DNA from: a virus
Virus record (IMG/VR): IMGVR_UViG_3300020421_000068
Location: 1 to 35,774 of that record
Length of the DNA: 35,774 bases
Reading direction: 5' to 3' (one strand)
This document shows, piece after piece, positions 6,509 to 14,967 of the stretch (position 1 is its first letter; each line of letters starts with the position of its first letter). The notes under the pieces are model-generated. The model did no database searches, was not told the DNA's origin, and saw nothing but the letters and a program-made list of their open reading frames with translations. A program made the position numbers and the translations under genes.

Positions 6509-9268
6509 ATGATACAGGGAAGAGCAGCTTTAAAAACACATTTTCAAACGGGGGATAGACCAACACAAACCCAGTTTGAAAATTTCTTGGACTCTTATGT
6601 CCACATGACAGAAGTCAACCATGGAACTGTTACTATTAGTGGTACTATATCCGCTACAACAGGTAGTTTTGCTTATCTAGATATCACAGGAACAACAGCA
6701 TTTGATAGTATTACTGTTGGAGGTGGATTTGGGAACACAGGATTAACTATAGATACAGATGGAAAATTAGAAACCAATGCATCTATATATTCAGATACTT
6801 TTATAAAAGCAGGTACTTCTTTTATAATTGGTAATGCCAATATAAATGAAGCAGAATTTATAGTTTTAGATAATGTAACTCCAGGAGTAGCTCAAGCAGA
6901 AAAAGCTTTAGTATTAGATGGGGATAAAAACATAGCAACTATAAATAGTTTAACATCTACATCTGGTTCCTTTAGTATGTTATCTGGTAGTTCAGGTTAC
7001 ATTAAAAATATAGATATTGATAATTCAACTATAGGATTTGGAGGGCCTTCTTCTGCTAGTTTTACTCAAATAACAGCCTCAGGTGATATAAGCTCAAGTG
7101 GAGGAACTTTATTTGCAAAGCATGGTTATTTTGCAAATAATGTAAGATTTGGTCAAGCAACAGTAATAATATCTGGTTCTTCAGGTAATATAACAGCTTC
7201 TGGAAATATATCTGCAAGCGGAACGGGATCTTTTGGAACTTTAGATGTTTTAGATTTCGGTGATATAAGTGCTAGTGGAGATTTAATTGTACGTAACATA
7301 ACTGCTAGTGGTGAAATAAGTGCAAGTGGAATGTTATATGCTAATGGAGCTGATTTTGGAGACGCAAACATAGATAATGTTGGGTCCATAAGTTTAGACC
7401 GAGTACTACCAGATCAAGCTCAATCTCTTCAAATAGGAGCTGATGATCAATCTACTATGGTAAACATATCAGGGCATCTTTTTGCTCAAACATCTGTTAC
7501 AGCTAGTGGAAATATAAGTGCAAGTGGTGGTAATAATATAATAGGAAATGATGTAATAATAGGAGAAGATTGTGATTCTAGTCTTCAAATTAGAGCTAAT
7601 GTAACAGCAAGTTGTAATATTAGTGCTAGTGGAACAGGTTCGTTTGGTTATATAATGGGAGATGGTAGTGGTTTAACAAATTTAGGTAGTGATGAACATC
7701 ACGGAAATCAACCAACCATAACAGGAAGTATTACTGTAAATTATAATTCAAATCAAACATTAGTTACAAATAATACAGGTGAATTTACAATACCAGCAGA
7801 TTCAAATTATACAGTACAACAAGGTGCACAAATAGATTTACAATACACACCATTAGCTGAAAGATTATTTAGGTATGATGTTGATTCAGGTGACTTTATT
7901 CCTTATGCTCAGGCAAACATAGATTCTGAAACTACATTAATGAAAGGTTTTGGTGCTGGAACTGCAGGGGTAGGTAACGATGTAACTATAAGACACAATG
8001 CAACAGTCCCAGAAAATTTTGTTACAATTTTACATACAACTACAAATGTAACACAATCAGAAGACCCTAACAATAATCCTATAACAACAGATCCTCATTC
8101 AATCACAATACAGGATCAATCTACTTACACTATAAAAGCAGGAGCAGACGTAACAGTAGATGGAGTTCATCACGGAGTTGTTAGAAAAGATATAGCCCTA
8201 GTAGGACATATAGGGATAGGAGACACACAAGCAATTGGTCCTTCAGGAAGTAATTCTTTTAATGACCAATATAATAATTTATACCCTTCAGCTTCTACTC
8301 ATTTACATATATCAGCAAGTAGTCCAATTGTAAAAATAGAAGATAGTACAAATACATGTTCAGGATTACTAACTATAGAAGGAAATATAGAAGCCCTATG
8401 TGGTACTGGTTCATTTGGACATTTAGTAGCAAGTGGGATTAGTGCAAACCTAATAATTAATGGTAATCAAACCTCTACAACAGAAAGTGTAGAAATCCCT
8501 CAAAACTTTAATAATACTATAGTCACAAATAATACAGGTGAATTTACAGTAAATGCTGATTATACAGTAAGAGCAGGAGCACAAGTTGATTTACAATATA
8601 CTCCAATAGCAGAAAGACTATACAGATATGATGTTGATACAGGTGATTATATCCCTTATGCACAAGCTAATATAGATTCAGAAACAACCTTGATAAAAGG
8701 ATTTGGAGCAGGAACAGCGGGAGTAGGTAATGATTCAACAGTAAGACATAATGCTACAGTTCCAGAAAACTTTACAGCGATCTTACATACAACTACAAAT
8801 GTAACACAGTCTGAGGATCCAAATAATAATCCAATGACAACGGATCCCCATTCTATAACGATCCAAAATAATTCTACTTACACAATAAAATCAGGAGCAG
8901 ATGTAACAGTAGATGGTGTACATCATGGTGTTGTTAGAAAAGACATAGCTTTATTCCAAACTTTAGGAATAGGTGATACTCAAGCAATAGGCCCTTCAGG
9001 AAGTAATCATTTTAATGATCAGTATAATAATATCTATCCTTCAGCTTCTGCACATTTACACATTTCAGCGAGTAATCCTTTAATAAAAGTAGAAGCATCT
9101 TCAGGAGCAGGATTATTAGATATGCAGGGTAGTGTTAGTGCAAGTTTAGATGTAAATGTTTTAGGAACAGGTTCATTTGATGGAGGAATAATATTAACAG
9201 CTCCTAATGGAACTCAATATAGAGTAACAGTCGACAACAGTGGAAATTTAACAACTTCTTCTGCATAG
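6509..9268 (+). CDS. Large tail fibre protein with internal domain duplication
   Basis: A 919 aa fibre. The N-terminal module ALKTHFQTGDRPTQTQFENF matches that of the small fibre at 1602 and is a probable docking domain. Residues about 40-400 are SASG-type repeats. Residues 419-611 and 672-862 are two copies of one domain of about 190 aa. Both copies contain TNNTGEFT, AERL(F/Y)RYDVD, IPYAQANIDSETTL, KGFGAGTAGVGND, TVDGVHHGVVRKDIAL and GDTQAIGPSGSN, in the same order. The C-terminus ends with GTGSFDGGI and a short beta cap. The copies are well conserved as protein but differ at many synonymous sites, so the duplication is old or has been maintained by selection. The 130 bp gap after it carries the promoter element at 9285. 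The domain may be the receptor-contacting part; I do not recognise its family. Confidence 0.75.
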   Translation: MIQGRAALKTHFQTGDRPTQTQFENFLDSYVHMTEVNHGTVTISGTISATTGSFAYLDITGTTAFDSITVGGGFGNTGLTIDTDGKLETNASIYSDTFIKAGTSFIIGNANINEAEFIVLDNVTPGVAQAEKALVLDGDKNIATINSLTSTSGSFSMLSGSSGYIKNIDIDNSTIGFGGPSSASFTQITASGDISSSGGTLFAKHGYFANNVRFGQATVIISGSSGNITASGNISASGTGSFGTLDVLDFGDISASGDLIVRNITASGEISASGMLYANGADFGDANIDNVGSISLDRVLPDQAQSLQIGADDQSTMVNISGHLFAQTSVTASGNISASGGNNIIGNDVIIGEDCDSSLQIRANVTASCNISASGTGSFGYIMGDGSGLTNLGSDEHHGNQPTITGSITVNYNSNQTLVTNNTGEFTIPADSNYTVQQGAQIDLQYTPLAERLFRYDVDSGDFIPYAQANIDSETTLMKGFGAGTAGVGNDVTIRHNATVPENFVTILHTTTNVTQSEDPNNNPITTDPHSITIQDQSTYTIKAGADVTVDGVHHGVVRKDIALVGHIGIGDTQAIGPSGSNSFNDQYNNLYPSASTHLHISASSPIVKIEDSTNTCSGLLTIEGNIEALCGTGSFGHLVASGISANLIINGNQTSTTESVEIPQNFNNTIVTNNTGEFTVNADYTVRAGAQVDLQYTPIAERLYRYDVDTGDYIPYAQANIDSETTLIKGFGAGTAGVGNDSTVRHNATVPENFTAILHTTTNVTQSEDPNNNPMTTDPHSITIQNNSTYTIKSGADVTVDGVHHGVVRKDIALFQTLGIGDTQAIGPSGSNHFNDQYNNIYPSASAHLHISASNPLIKVEASSGAGLLDMQGSVSASLDVNVLGTGSFDGGIILTAPNGTQYRVTVDNSGNLTTSSA
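7763..8341 (+). repeat. Fibre domain duplication, copy 1
   Basis: First copy of the domain of about 193 aa repeated within the fibre gene at 6509. It runs from VTNNTGEF to SPIVKIE. Compared with copy 2 it has two extra residues near its start (IPADSNYTV against VNADYTV) and many silent differences. Confidence 0.85.
8522..9094 (+). repeat. Fibre domain duplication, copy 2
   Basis: Second copy (about 191 aa), from VTNNTGEF to NPLIKVE. Several blocks are identical in protein to copy 1, for example GFGAGTAGVGND and DVTVDGVHHGVVRKDIAL. The copies are separated by about 60 residues, including a GTGSFGHL repeat unit. Confidence 0.85.
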
Positions 9269-9284
9269 TTTCTGAAATAAAAAT

Positions 9285-9351
9285 ATATTTATAAATGATA
9301 AAAATAATCACTATATTAGTTTAGGTTTGTAAATTTTTTTCATATTTATAT
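9285..9351 (+). promoter_or_regulatory. Duplicated promoter/leader element, copy A (upstream of fibre gene 9399)
   Basis: This is homologous to 19081-19148. It contains nonamer ATATTTATA at 9285-9293, a weak inverted repeat (TGAT...ATCA), the box TAGGTTTG at 9322-9329, and a second ATATTTATA at 9342-9350. The 41 bases 9311-9351 match 19108-19148 with one mismatch. TAGGTTTG fits the Bacteroidetes -7 consensus TAnnTTTG, and the nonamer fits the motif repeated across the window's other gaps. The fibre ATG lies 48 bp after the second nonamer, the same distance as at the sheath gene. Confidence 0.65.
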
Positions 9352-9398
9352 ACGTGAACAGCAAAAGTATAACAACTATTAAATAAAAATAAAAAATA

Positions 9399-11846
9399 AT
9401 GAGCAATATTAATGTAAATAATTTAACCCCTCTATTAGGATCGGGTTCATCAGTTAGTGTATCCGGATCTTTAGTAGTTAAAAATGATGTAACTATAGGT
9501 GGTCATTTATACATTGGAGACGCGAATACAGATTCAGTAACTTTCTCAGCAGAAGTAAGTTCAAGTATATTACCAGATGCAAATATAACATATGATTTAG
9601 GATCTGCATCTAAACAATGGAGAGAAGTATTCTTAAATTCATTAGTAGTAAAACATATTACTGCAAGTGGTAACATTAGTGCAAGTGGTACTGGTGTAAA
9701 CGGAACAGGCTCATTCCATCATTTATACTCAAACGGAAATATACATGCTACAGGAACAGGTTCATTTGATCAAGCAGTAATAGCATCAAATTCCTCATCC
9801 TTTACTTATGTTTCTATGAGTGGTGCTCTTGATACTTCTTATCATGTAAGTGCTAGTAGAATTTTAATACATGGAGGTAATAATGCAACAGGTTCAGTAG
9901 GAACAGCTCCATCACTTGAAGTAAGAGCAACAGCTTCGATTGGATATATTTCAGCAAGTGGAGACATGACTATGAGTGGAACAGCTTCCTTCGGAGGAGG
10001 TGTTGATGCTTTAAATGCATCAGGTTCATTCCTATATGTTCACGTTCAAGAAAATTTAAGTGGTAGTGCTTCAGGATCATTTAACGATTTATTTGTAAAT
10101 GATAATGTAGAAATACAAGGAGTTACTAATTTACATGGAAATATTAGCTCAAGTAATAGCGTAACAGCTTCATTTGGATATTTAAGCTCAAGTGGTGATT
10201 TAAATGTAGTAGGTCAAATAAGCTCAAGTAGAGTAAGTGCAAGTAATGGGTTTGAAGCTGATTTAACAAGTACAAGTTCATTTGGACACGTTTCAATGAG
10301 TAGTGTACATACTTTACCTACTTTAACAAGTTCATTTGGACATGTTACAATGAGTGGAGATTTAGGAGTTGGAACAACAACCAGTCCATTAGGACATGTA
10401 CATATTAAAGATGGTAATTCTAACGGTGAAACACCAAGTCTTAACGCAAATGATTTAATAATAGAAGGAAATGGAAATACTGGTTTAACCATTATGACCA
10501 ACACAACATCACAAGGAGCTATTTACTTCGGTGATGATAGTAAAAATGATGGTAGAATAATTTACCAACATGGAGTTGCTCCACGTATGAGTATTTACAC
10601 ACAAGCTCATGAATTTAGATTATCAGGTTCAGGTGCAAGTTTCTCAGGAGACGTTAGTTCTAGTGGTAGAGTAAGCGCAAGTTCAGGATTTGAAGCAGAT
10701 GGTGGAACTACAAGTAATTTCGGAGCTATTTCGATGAGTGGTAATTTAACACTAGCAGGTCAAATAAGCTCAAGTAGAGTAAGTGCAAGTGCAGGATTTG
10801 AAGCAGATACATTAAGTTCAAGTTCATTTGGATATGTTTCTACAAGTGGAACAGTAAATGCATTAGGTAATGTAAGTTCAAGTGCAAATGTATATGGTAC
10901 ACAATTCTTTGTAGGTAGTGGTGGAGCTATGGCTGTTTTAAGTGGAGATGGTGCAGCAAATACAGTAAAAATGGGAGGTGCTTCAAGTGTAACACAAATT
11001 CACGGTATATCAATTGATGTAACTGGATCCATTTCAATGAGTGGTGAAATTAGTATGAGTGCTGCTAATAGTATTACAATAGATGCAGGAAATTTAAGTG
11101 TTAATACTGGAGATGGTATTTTTGGAGCAGCTGTAAGTGCAAGTGAAACAGTAACTGCCAACAGTTTAGCTATCCATAATGCGGGAGTTTCAAATGCAAC
11201 AATTTCAGCTGATGGAACAGGTTCATTTAGAGGAGGAATTGATTGTATAGGAGGTGGTTCAGGATTTAATGCTACAGGTTCATTTGGATATATTTCATGT
11301 AGCCAGGATGTTAGCTCAAGTGGAACAGTATTTGGTGAAACATTAATAGTAGGAACTGGAAATAGTATTGTTAATGGTAATATTAAATTTAATGGTGGTA
11401 TAGTAAGACCATTAAAAAACATTACAGCAGATACCGTTTTAGATGCTACATCGGGAGTATTTGCAGATGCAGGTAAAACAATTGTACTTAATGCAGCAGC
11501 AGGTTGTGATATTACTTTACCACCAGCGGAAGGAACAGGAAATGTTTATAAATTCTTTGTAGGAACTGCAATTACCTCAAACCAATACAGAATTAAAGTG
11601 CAAAATTCAAATGATACATTTGTAGGAGCAGTACATATGGTAGATGCAGATGATGATTCTCAAACAACAATAACAGCAAAAGGCACAGATGATACAATAT
11701 CATTAAATGGTGGTACAACAGGAGGTGGATTATTAGGAGATTGTATAACATTTACAGATATAAAATCACAATTATTTGTAGTAGAAGGAAATCTGGTAGT
11801 ACCTGCAGGTTCTAATCCAGCAGATCCATTCTCAGCTAACGTATAA
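9399..11846 (+). CDS. Large tail fibre protein with SASG repeats (paralogue of the 3944 gene)
   Basis: An 815 aa fibre. The N-terminal segment 'VSGSLVVKNDVTIGGHLYIGDANTDSV', then SSSILPDANITYDLGSASKQW, parallels the 3944 fibre. The middle is made of repeats such as HITASGNISASGTG, SSRVSAS.GFEAD, TSSFGHV(S/T)MS and GYISCSQDVSSSGT. A non-repeat insert at about residues 325-410 includes TSPLGHVHIKDGNSNGE and GAIYFGDDSKNDGRIIY. The C-terminal 135 residues (TIVLNAAAGCDITLPPAEGTG ... DTISLNGGTTGGGLLGD ... PADPFSANV) form a compact beta domain that I recall from marine phage virion proteins. It has its own strong-looking promoter element and is followed by a terminator at 11875, so it is probably a monocistronic, highly expressed unit. 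Its receptor is unknown. Confidence 0.75.
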   Translation: MSNINVNNLTPLLGSGSSVSVSGSLVVKNDVTIGGHLYIGDANTDSVTFSAEVSSSILPDANITYDLGSASKQWREVFLNSLVVKHITASGNISASGTGVNGTGSFHHLYSNGNIHATGTGSFDQAVIASNSSSFTYVSMSGALDTSYHVSASRILIHGGNNATGSVGTAPSLEVRATASIGYISASGDMTMSGTASFGGGVDALNASGSFLYVHVQENLSGSASGSFNDLFVNDNVEIQGVTNLHGNISSSNSVTASFGYLSSSGDLNVVGQISSSRVSASNGFEADLTSTSSFGHVSMSSVHTLPTLTSSFGHVTMSGDLGVGTTTSPLGHVHIKDGNSNGETPSLNANDLIIEGNGNTGLTIMTNTTSQGAIYFGDDSKNDGRIIYQHGVAPRMSIYTQAHEFRLSGSGASFSGDVSSSGRVSASSGFEADGGTTSNFGAISMSGNLTLAGQISSSRVSASAGFEADTLSSSSFGYVSTSGTVNALGNVSSSANVYGTQFFVGSGGAMAVLSGDGAANTVKMGGASSVTQIHGISIDVTGSISMSGEISMSAANSITIDAGNLSVNTGDGIFGAAVSASETVTANSLAIHNAGVSNATISADGTGSFRGGIDCIGGGSGFNATGSFGYISCSQDVSSSGTVFGETLIVGTGNSIVNGNIKFNGGIVRPLKNITADTVLDATSGVFADAGKTIVLNAAAGCDITLPPAEGTGNVYKFFVGTAITSNQYRIKVQNSNDTFVGAVHMVDADDDSQTTITAKGTDDTISLNGGTTGGGLLGDCITFTDIKSQLFVVEGNLVVPAGSNPADPFSANV

Positions 11847-11874
11847 TAAGAGAATAATTAATATAAAAATAATT

Positions 11875-11900
11875 AAGACCCCTTTATGGGGTCTTTTTTT
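11875..11900 (+). terminator. Intrinsic terminator after fibre gene 9399
   Basis: The stem AAGACCCC (11875-11882) pairs perfectly with GGGGTCTT (11888-11895) around the loop TTTAT, followed by a T run to 11900. It lies 29 bp after the stop at 11846. Confidence 0.92.
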
Positions 11901-11909
11901 ATATGTATA
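11901..11909 (+). promoter_or_regulatory. Promoter nonamer ATATGTATA
   Basis: A copy of the nonamer ATAT[T/G]TATA, directly after the terminator T run and 55 bp before the ATG at 11965. It would restart transcription for the next fibre gene. No -35 box is obvious. Confidence 0.5.
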
Positions 11910-11951
11910 ATAAAAAATAGTTATAAAAGTAGCTACTTCTGCAAAAGTAAT

Positions 11952-11960
11952 ATATTTATA
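11952..11960 (+). promoter_or_regulatory. Promoter nonamer ATATTTATA, very close to a start codon
   Basis: This nonamer ends only 4 bp before the ATG at 11965. If it acts as a -10 element, transcription would start at or just inside the start codon, giving a leaderless or truncated message. The copy at 11901 is therefore the better candidate for this gene. Confidence 0.4.
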
Positions 11961-11964
11961 ATAT

Positions 11965-12528
11965 ATGGCAAGTACAATAATTATAAAAAACGGAGCAGGA
12001 GGATCAATACCAAATTCTTTAAAACAAGGAGAATTAGCAATTAATGTTGATTCGGGTTCTTTATATTATGGAACTTCAGGTTCTAGTAATTCTGTTTCAT
12101 CAAGTTTTTTCTTTCAACACATAACAGCCTCGGGCAACATAAGTGCTAGTGGTACTATATTTGGAAATCAAATTAATGTAGGAGGAGGAACTTTTACTTC
12201 AGCTTCATTAGCAGGAGGAGGAGGTGGATCAGCTGACAATTTAGGAAACCATACAGCTACCCAAAATTTAAATATGGGTAATTTTGATATAACATCATCA
12301 AAAAATATAATAGGAATTACAGGTTCATTTAACCAAACAGTTGTAACATTAAAAGCAGGAGCTCAAGACTCACCTTTTATAATAACAATAGCAAACAATA
12401 ATGGACAAGATAATAAATTAGAAGTAACAAAAGATGGTATTTTAAAGTTTGGTGCATTAGACACTTTACCAACAGCTATAACTGGTGGTTTAGCTTATTC
12501 TGCTTCAGCATTTTATGCAGGACTCTAA
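11965..12528 (+). CDS. Small fibre-like protein with GELAIN N-terminal domain
   Basis: A 187 aa protein. The N-terminus (STIIIKNGAGGSIPNSLKQG, then ELAINVDSGSLYYG) resembles the 'P..L..GELAIN...G.LY.G' fold start found in many phage receptor-binding proteins, including the N-terminal domain of major tropism determinant. Residues 50-60 contain HITASGNISASGT, tying it to the other fibres. A glycine hinge (GGGGGS) follows at about residues 86-91, and the C-terminus ends LPTAITGGLAYSASAFYAGL. It has its own promoter region and starts a new transcript after the terminator at 11875. It may be a short fibre or an adaptor. No enzyme motif is visible. Confidence 0.65.
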   Translation: MASTIIIKNGAGGSIPNSLKQGELAINVDSGSLYYGTSGSSNSVSSSFFFQHITASGNISASGTIFGNQINVGGGTFTSASLAGGGGGSADNLGNHTATQNLNMGNFDITSSKNIIGITGSFNQTVVTLKAGAQDSPFIITIANNNGQDNKLEVTKDGILKFGALDTLPTAITGGLAYSASAFYAGL

Positions 12529-12536
12529 ATAATTAC

Positions 12537-12545
12537 ATACGTATA
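12537..12545 (+). promoter_or_regulatory. Promoter nonamer variant ATACGTATA
   Basis: This one-base variant (C for T) of the ATAT[T/G]TATA nonamer lies 34 bp before the ATG at 12580, in an A-rich leader. It begins 8 bp after the preceding stop codon. Confidence 0.4.
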
Positions 12546-12579
12546 ATAAACATTAAAAACTAAATAAAATTTATATAAA

Positions 12580-14484
12580 ATGGCAGAATGGAAAAAGGTC
12601 ATAGTTTCGGGTTCAACAGCAGATCTTCATATAGTATCAGCATCAAGATTTCACGGAGCATTAGAAGGAACACTAGTAGATGGTAATGGTATTGCTGATT
12701 TTACATTTGATGGAACTGCTAATGCTACAGTTACAGTAGATCTAGATGGATCTACTTTAGCATTAGGATCTAGTGGTGTAAAAGTTGCGGATGGGGGTGT
12801 TGGTACAACTCAATTAGCAGGAGACGCAGTAACAGGAGCTAAAATAGCAGACGATGCCGTAGACTCAGAACACTACACAGATGGTTCTATTGATGCAGCT
12901 CACATAGCTTCCAATGCAGTTACAACAGCTAAAATTAACGCTGATGCAGTTACTGCTGCAAAATTAGCTGACGATGCTGTAGTTACTGCAAATATAGTAG
13001 ATGCAAATGTAACAACAGCTAAAATTGCAGGAGATGCCATAACAGGTGCTAAAATTGCAGATAATGCCATTGATTCTGAACATTATACAGACGGTTCTAT
13101 TGATACAGCGCATATTGCAAATTTACAAGTAACTACAGGTAAAATTGCGGCAGATGCTATAACAGGTGCTAAAATAGCAGACAACGCTATAGATTCAGAA
13201 CATTATACTGACGGATCTATTGATACAGCCCATATTGGAGATAATCAAGTTACGGGTGATAAATTATCAGATGATATTACAGTTGCTGGAGCTCTAACAA
13301 TAGTAGGAGGTGTAAGTGGAAGCTTCATTAGTGCAAGTGGAGAAATAGTAACATCAGGAAAAATAATATCAACTTCAGGATCCTTTGTAGGTGATGGTTC
13401 TACTTTAACAGGGGTTACTGCAACATTATCAAACAACCTAACAGTTGATAATGCAACGATACAATTAAATTCAGGAACTACATTTAATGGGGGTGCAGCA
13501 AGAACTATTAGTGTAAAAGATGGAGGAATAGACACAGACGCATTAGGTGCAGATGCTGTAACAGGAGCTAAAATTGCAGACGATGCTATTGACTCAGAAC
13601 ATTATACAGACGGATCTATTGATGCAGCTCATATAGCTTCCAATGCAGTTACAACAGCCAAAATTAATGCAGACGCAGTAACAGGCGCTAAAATTGCAGA
13701 CAATGCTATTGATTCAGAACATTATACAGATGGTTCTATTGATACAGCGCATATTGGAAATGATCAAGTTACTATTGCAAAAATGGCCGGATTGGCTAGA
13801 GGAAAAATAATAGCAGGTGATGCGTCAGGTGACCCAGCTGCTTTAGCATTAGGTAGTGCAAATACTGTTCTTCAATCAGATGGAACTGATTTATCATATG
13901 GTACTATAGCAGCCGCTATGATAGCAAGTAATGCTGTAACTACAGCAAAGATTAATGCAGATGCTGTAACAGGAGCTAAAATAGCAGATGATGCCATTGA
14001 TTCTGAACACTATACAGATGGCTCTATTGACACAGCCCACATTGGAGATAACCAAGTTACGGGTGATAAATTAGCAGATGATATTACGATAGCTAATGAT
14101 TTAACAGTAACAAGAGATTTAATAGTTAATGGTACCAGTGTTACTGTTAATACAGCCAACTTAAATGTTGAAGATCCATTTATATTATTAAAATCAGGCT
14201 CTTCTAATACAACTGATTCAGGTATTGTATTTGGTGGTTCAACTGGTACAGCTAATTCAGGTAAAGCAATTGTATGGGATGCTAGTTATAATAGTAATGA
14301 TGGTAGATTAGCAGTTTCTACAACAGCCGTAGCGGGTGATGCTACTGCTAATTTTGGTGCTGGTACAGCAGGATATTATGTAGCAGGTGTGTTTGAAGGA
14401 GCTGCAGATGATGCTGCAACAGCAAAAGCTGACCACCCAGGTAATATTAGAATTGAATCAAGTGAAATTTATGTCTATGTGTAA
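12580..14484 (+). CDS. Tail fibre protein with TGAKIAD / SEHYTDGSID repeats
   Basis: A 634 aa fibre. The N-terminus MAEWKKVIVSGS matches the fibre at 14985 (MPNWKKLLTSGS), a shared docking motif. From about residue 77 it contains repeats of 'DAVTGAKIAD(D/N)A(I/V)', SEHYTDGSID and 'HI(A/G)', with six SEHYTDGSID copies in three blocks. The blocks are separated by a SASG-type section (GSFISASGEIVTSG) and by ARGKIIAGDASGDPAALALG. The C-terminal part (VTRDLIVNGTSVTVNTANLN, then VEDPFILL) resembles T4-like cyanophage fibre domains. The repeats are hydrophilic and regular, as expected for a trimeric shaft. Near-identical DNA copies make intragenic recombination possible. The receptor is unknown. Confidence 0.75.
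   Translation: MAEWKKVIVSGSTADLHIVSASRFHGALEGTLVDGNGIADFTFDGTANATVTVDLDGSTLALGSSGVKVADGGVGTTQLAGDAVTGAKIADDAVDSEHYTDGSIDAAHIASNAVTTAKINADAVTAAKLADDAVVTANIVDANVTTAKIAGDAITGAKIADNAIDSEHYTDGSIDTAHIANLQVTTGKIAADAITGAKIADNAIDSEHYTDGSIDTAHIGDNQVTGDKLSDDITVAGALTIVGGVSGSFISASGEIVTSGKIISTSGSFVGDGSTLTGVTATLSNNLTVDNATIQLNSGTTFNGGAARTISVKDGGIDTDALGADAVTGAKIADDAIDSEHYTDGSIDAAHIASNAVTTAKINADAVTGAKIADNAIDSEHYTDGSIDTAHIGNDQVTIAKMAGLARGKIIAGDASGDPAALALGSANTVLQSDGTDLSYGTIAAAMIASNAVTTAKINADAVTGAKIADDAIDSEHYTDGSIDTAHIGDNQVTGDKLADDITIANDLTVTRDLIVNGTSVTVNTANLNVEDPFILLKSGSSNTTDSGIVFGGSTGTANSGKAIVWDASYNSNDGRLAVSTTAVAGDATANFGAGTAGYYVAGVFEGAADDAATAKADHPGNIRIESSEIYVYV
12808..14094 (+). repeat. Coding repeat region with six SEHYTDGSID units
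   Basis: The blocks lie at about 12808-13280, 13522-13785 and 13918-14094. Each unit reads roughly ADAVTGAKIADDAIDSEHYT, then DGSIDTAHI. The DNA of the six copies differs mainly at third positions, so the protein sequence is being kept while the DNA drifts. Confidence 0.85.
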
Positions 14485-14491
14485 TAGATAA

Positions 14492-14713
14492 ATGTTAAAA
14501 AAATTAATAAAAGTTATGTTTCACAGTAAAATTAATAAAGATAAAGAACCAATAAAAGGTCAAGTATCTGTACATTTGTCGAAAGAAGAAATAGAGATTT
14601 TACTTCAATCAATAAAAAATTCAAATTTTAGTGGTTCTGTACTAGATATTTTATATAATCTAGTATATAAACTACAAACAAATTATAATAAAATAAATAA
14701 ATTAAAAAAATAA
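14492..14713 (+). CDS. Small hypothetical protein (73 aa)
   Basis: Not recognised. It is basic at both ends. The centre, SVHLSKEEIEILLQSIKNSN, then FSGS and VLDILYNLVYKLQ, reads as two amphipathic helices and resembles small proteins I have seen among marine phage tail genes. It starts 7 bp after the fibre stop and ends 3 bp before the next ATG, so it is likely translated from the fibre transcript. The end of the gene and the following start (ATTAAAAAAATAAGTTATG) repeat almost exactly at the end of the small ORF at 16544. A fibre assembly or chaperone role is possible from position only. Confidence 0.55.
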   Translation: MLKKLIKVMFHSKINKDKEPIKGQVSVHLSKEEIEILLQSIKNSNFSGSVLDILYNLVYKLQTNYNKINKLKK

Positions 14714-14716
14714 GTT

Positions 14717-14899
14717 ATGTATACTCCAAATGAGTGGACAGTTATACGTCAAGGTCTTGACTTAGTAACAATCACAGGAAAAAATGCTAAAGATTTAGCT
14801 GCATTACAAGTTAAAGTAGAAAAAGACATTCAAAAATCTAAAGCTAAAAAAGAAAAAGAATTACAAAAAATTATAAAAGCAGAAAAAACTAAGAAATAG
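14717..14899 (+). CDS. Small hypothetical protein (60 aa), lysine-rich
   Basis: Not recognised. The N-terminal half (MYTPNEWTVIRQGLDLVTIT, then GKNAKDLAAL) is compact. The second half is a charged helix rich in Lys and Glu. It follows the 73 aa ORF by 3 bp and has an A-rich leader ending TAAGTTATG. The tight spacing and clean helix-forming composition support a real gene. The gap after it holds a promoter nonamer and a structured leader. Confidence 0.5.
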   Translation: MYTPNEWTVIRQGLDLVTITGKNAKDLAALQVKVEKDIQKSKAKKEKELQKIIKAEKTKK

Positions 14900-14909
14900 A
14901 TTTTTTTAT

Positions 14910-14918
14910 ATATTTATA
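14910..14918 (+). promoter_or_regulatory. Promoter nonamer ATATTTATA
   Basis: This nonamer follows a T run after the 60 aa ORF and lies 66 bp before the ATG at 14985. The longer leader leaves room for the GC-richer structure at 14927-14967. Confidence 0.5.
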
Positions 14919-14926
14919 ATAAATTA

Positions 14927-14967
14927 TTGGCCCTCCATAGGGAAGTGGGCTCACAGTGAGTAACCAA
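14927..14967 (+). promoter_or_regulatory. Possible structured 5' leader before fibre gene 14985
   Basis: This is a GC-richer patch in an otherwise A/T-only leader. CCCT(CCAT)AGGG at 14931-14942 can form a hairpin, and CTCA(CAG)TGAG at 14950-14960 can form a second. TTGG at 14927-14930 can pair with CCAA at 14964-14967 to close a three-way junction. The stems are short (4 bp), so the structure is tentative. Confidence 0.35.

Noticed and set aside
9285-9293. T4-type late promoter TATAAATA on the reverse strand
   Set aside because: TATTTATA is its reverse complement, but there are no reverse-strand genes to serve, and the G-containing variant ATATGTATA does not fit TATAAATA. A +-strand motif is the simpler reading.
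12808-14094. CRISPR-like or satellite repeats in the 12580 gene
   Set aside because: The repeats are in frame, differ mainly at third codon positions and encode a regular fibre motif. There are no unique spacers of constant length.
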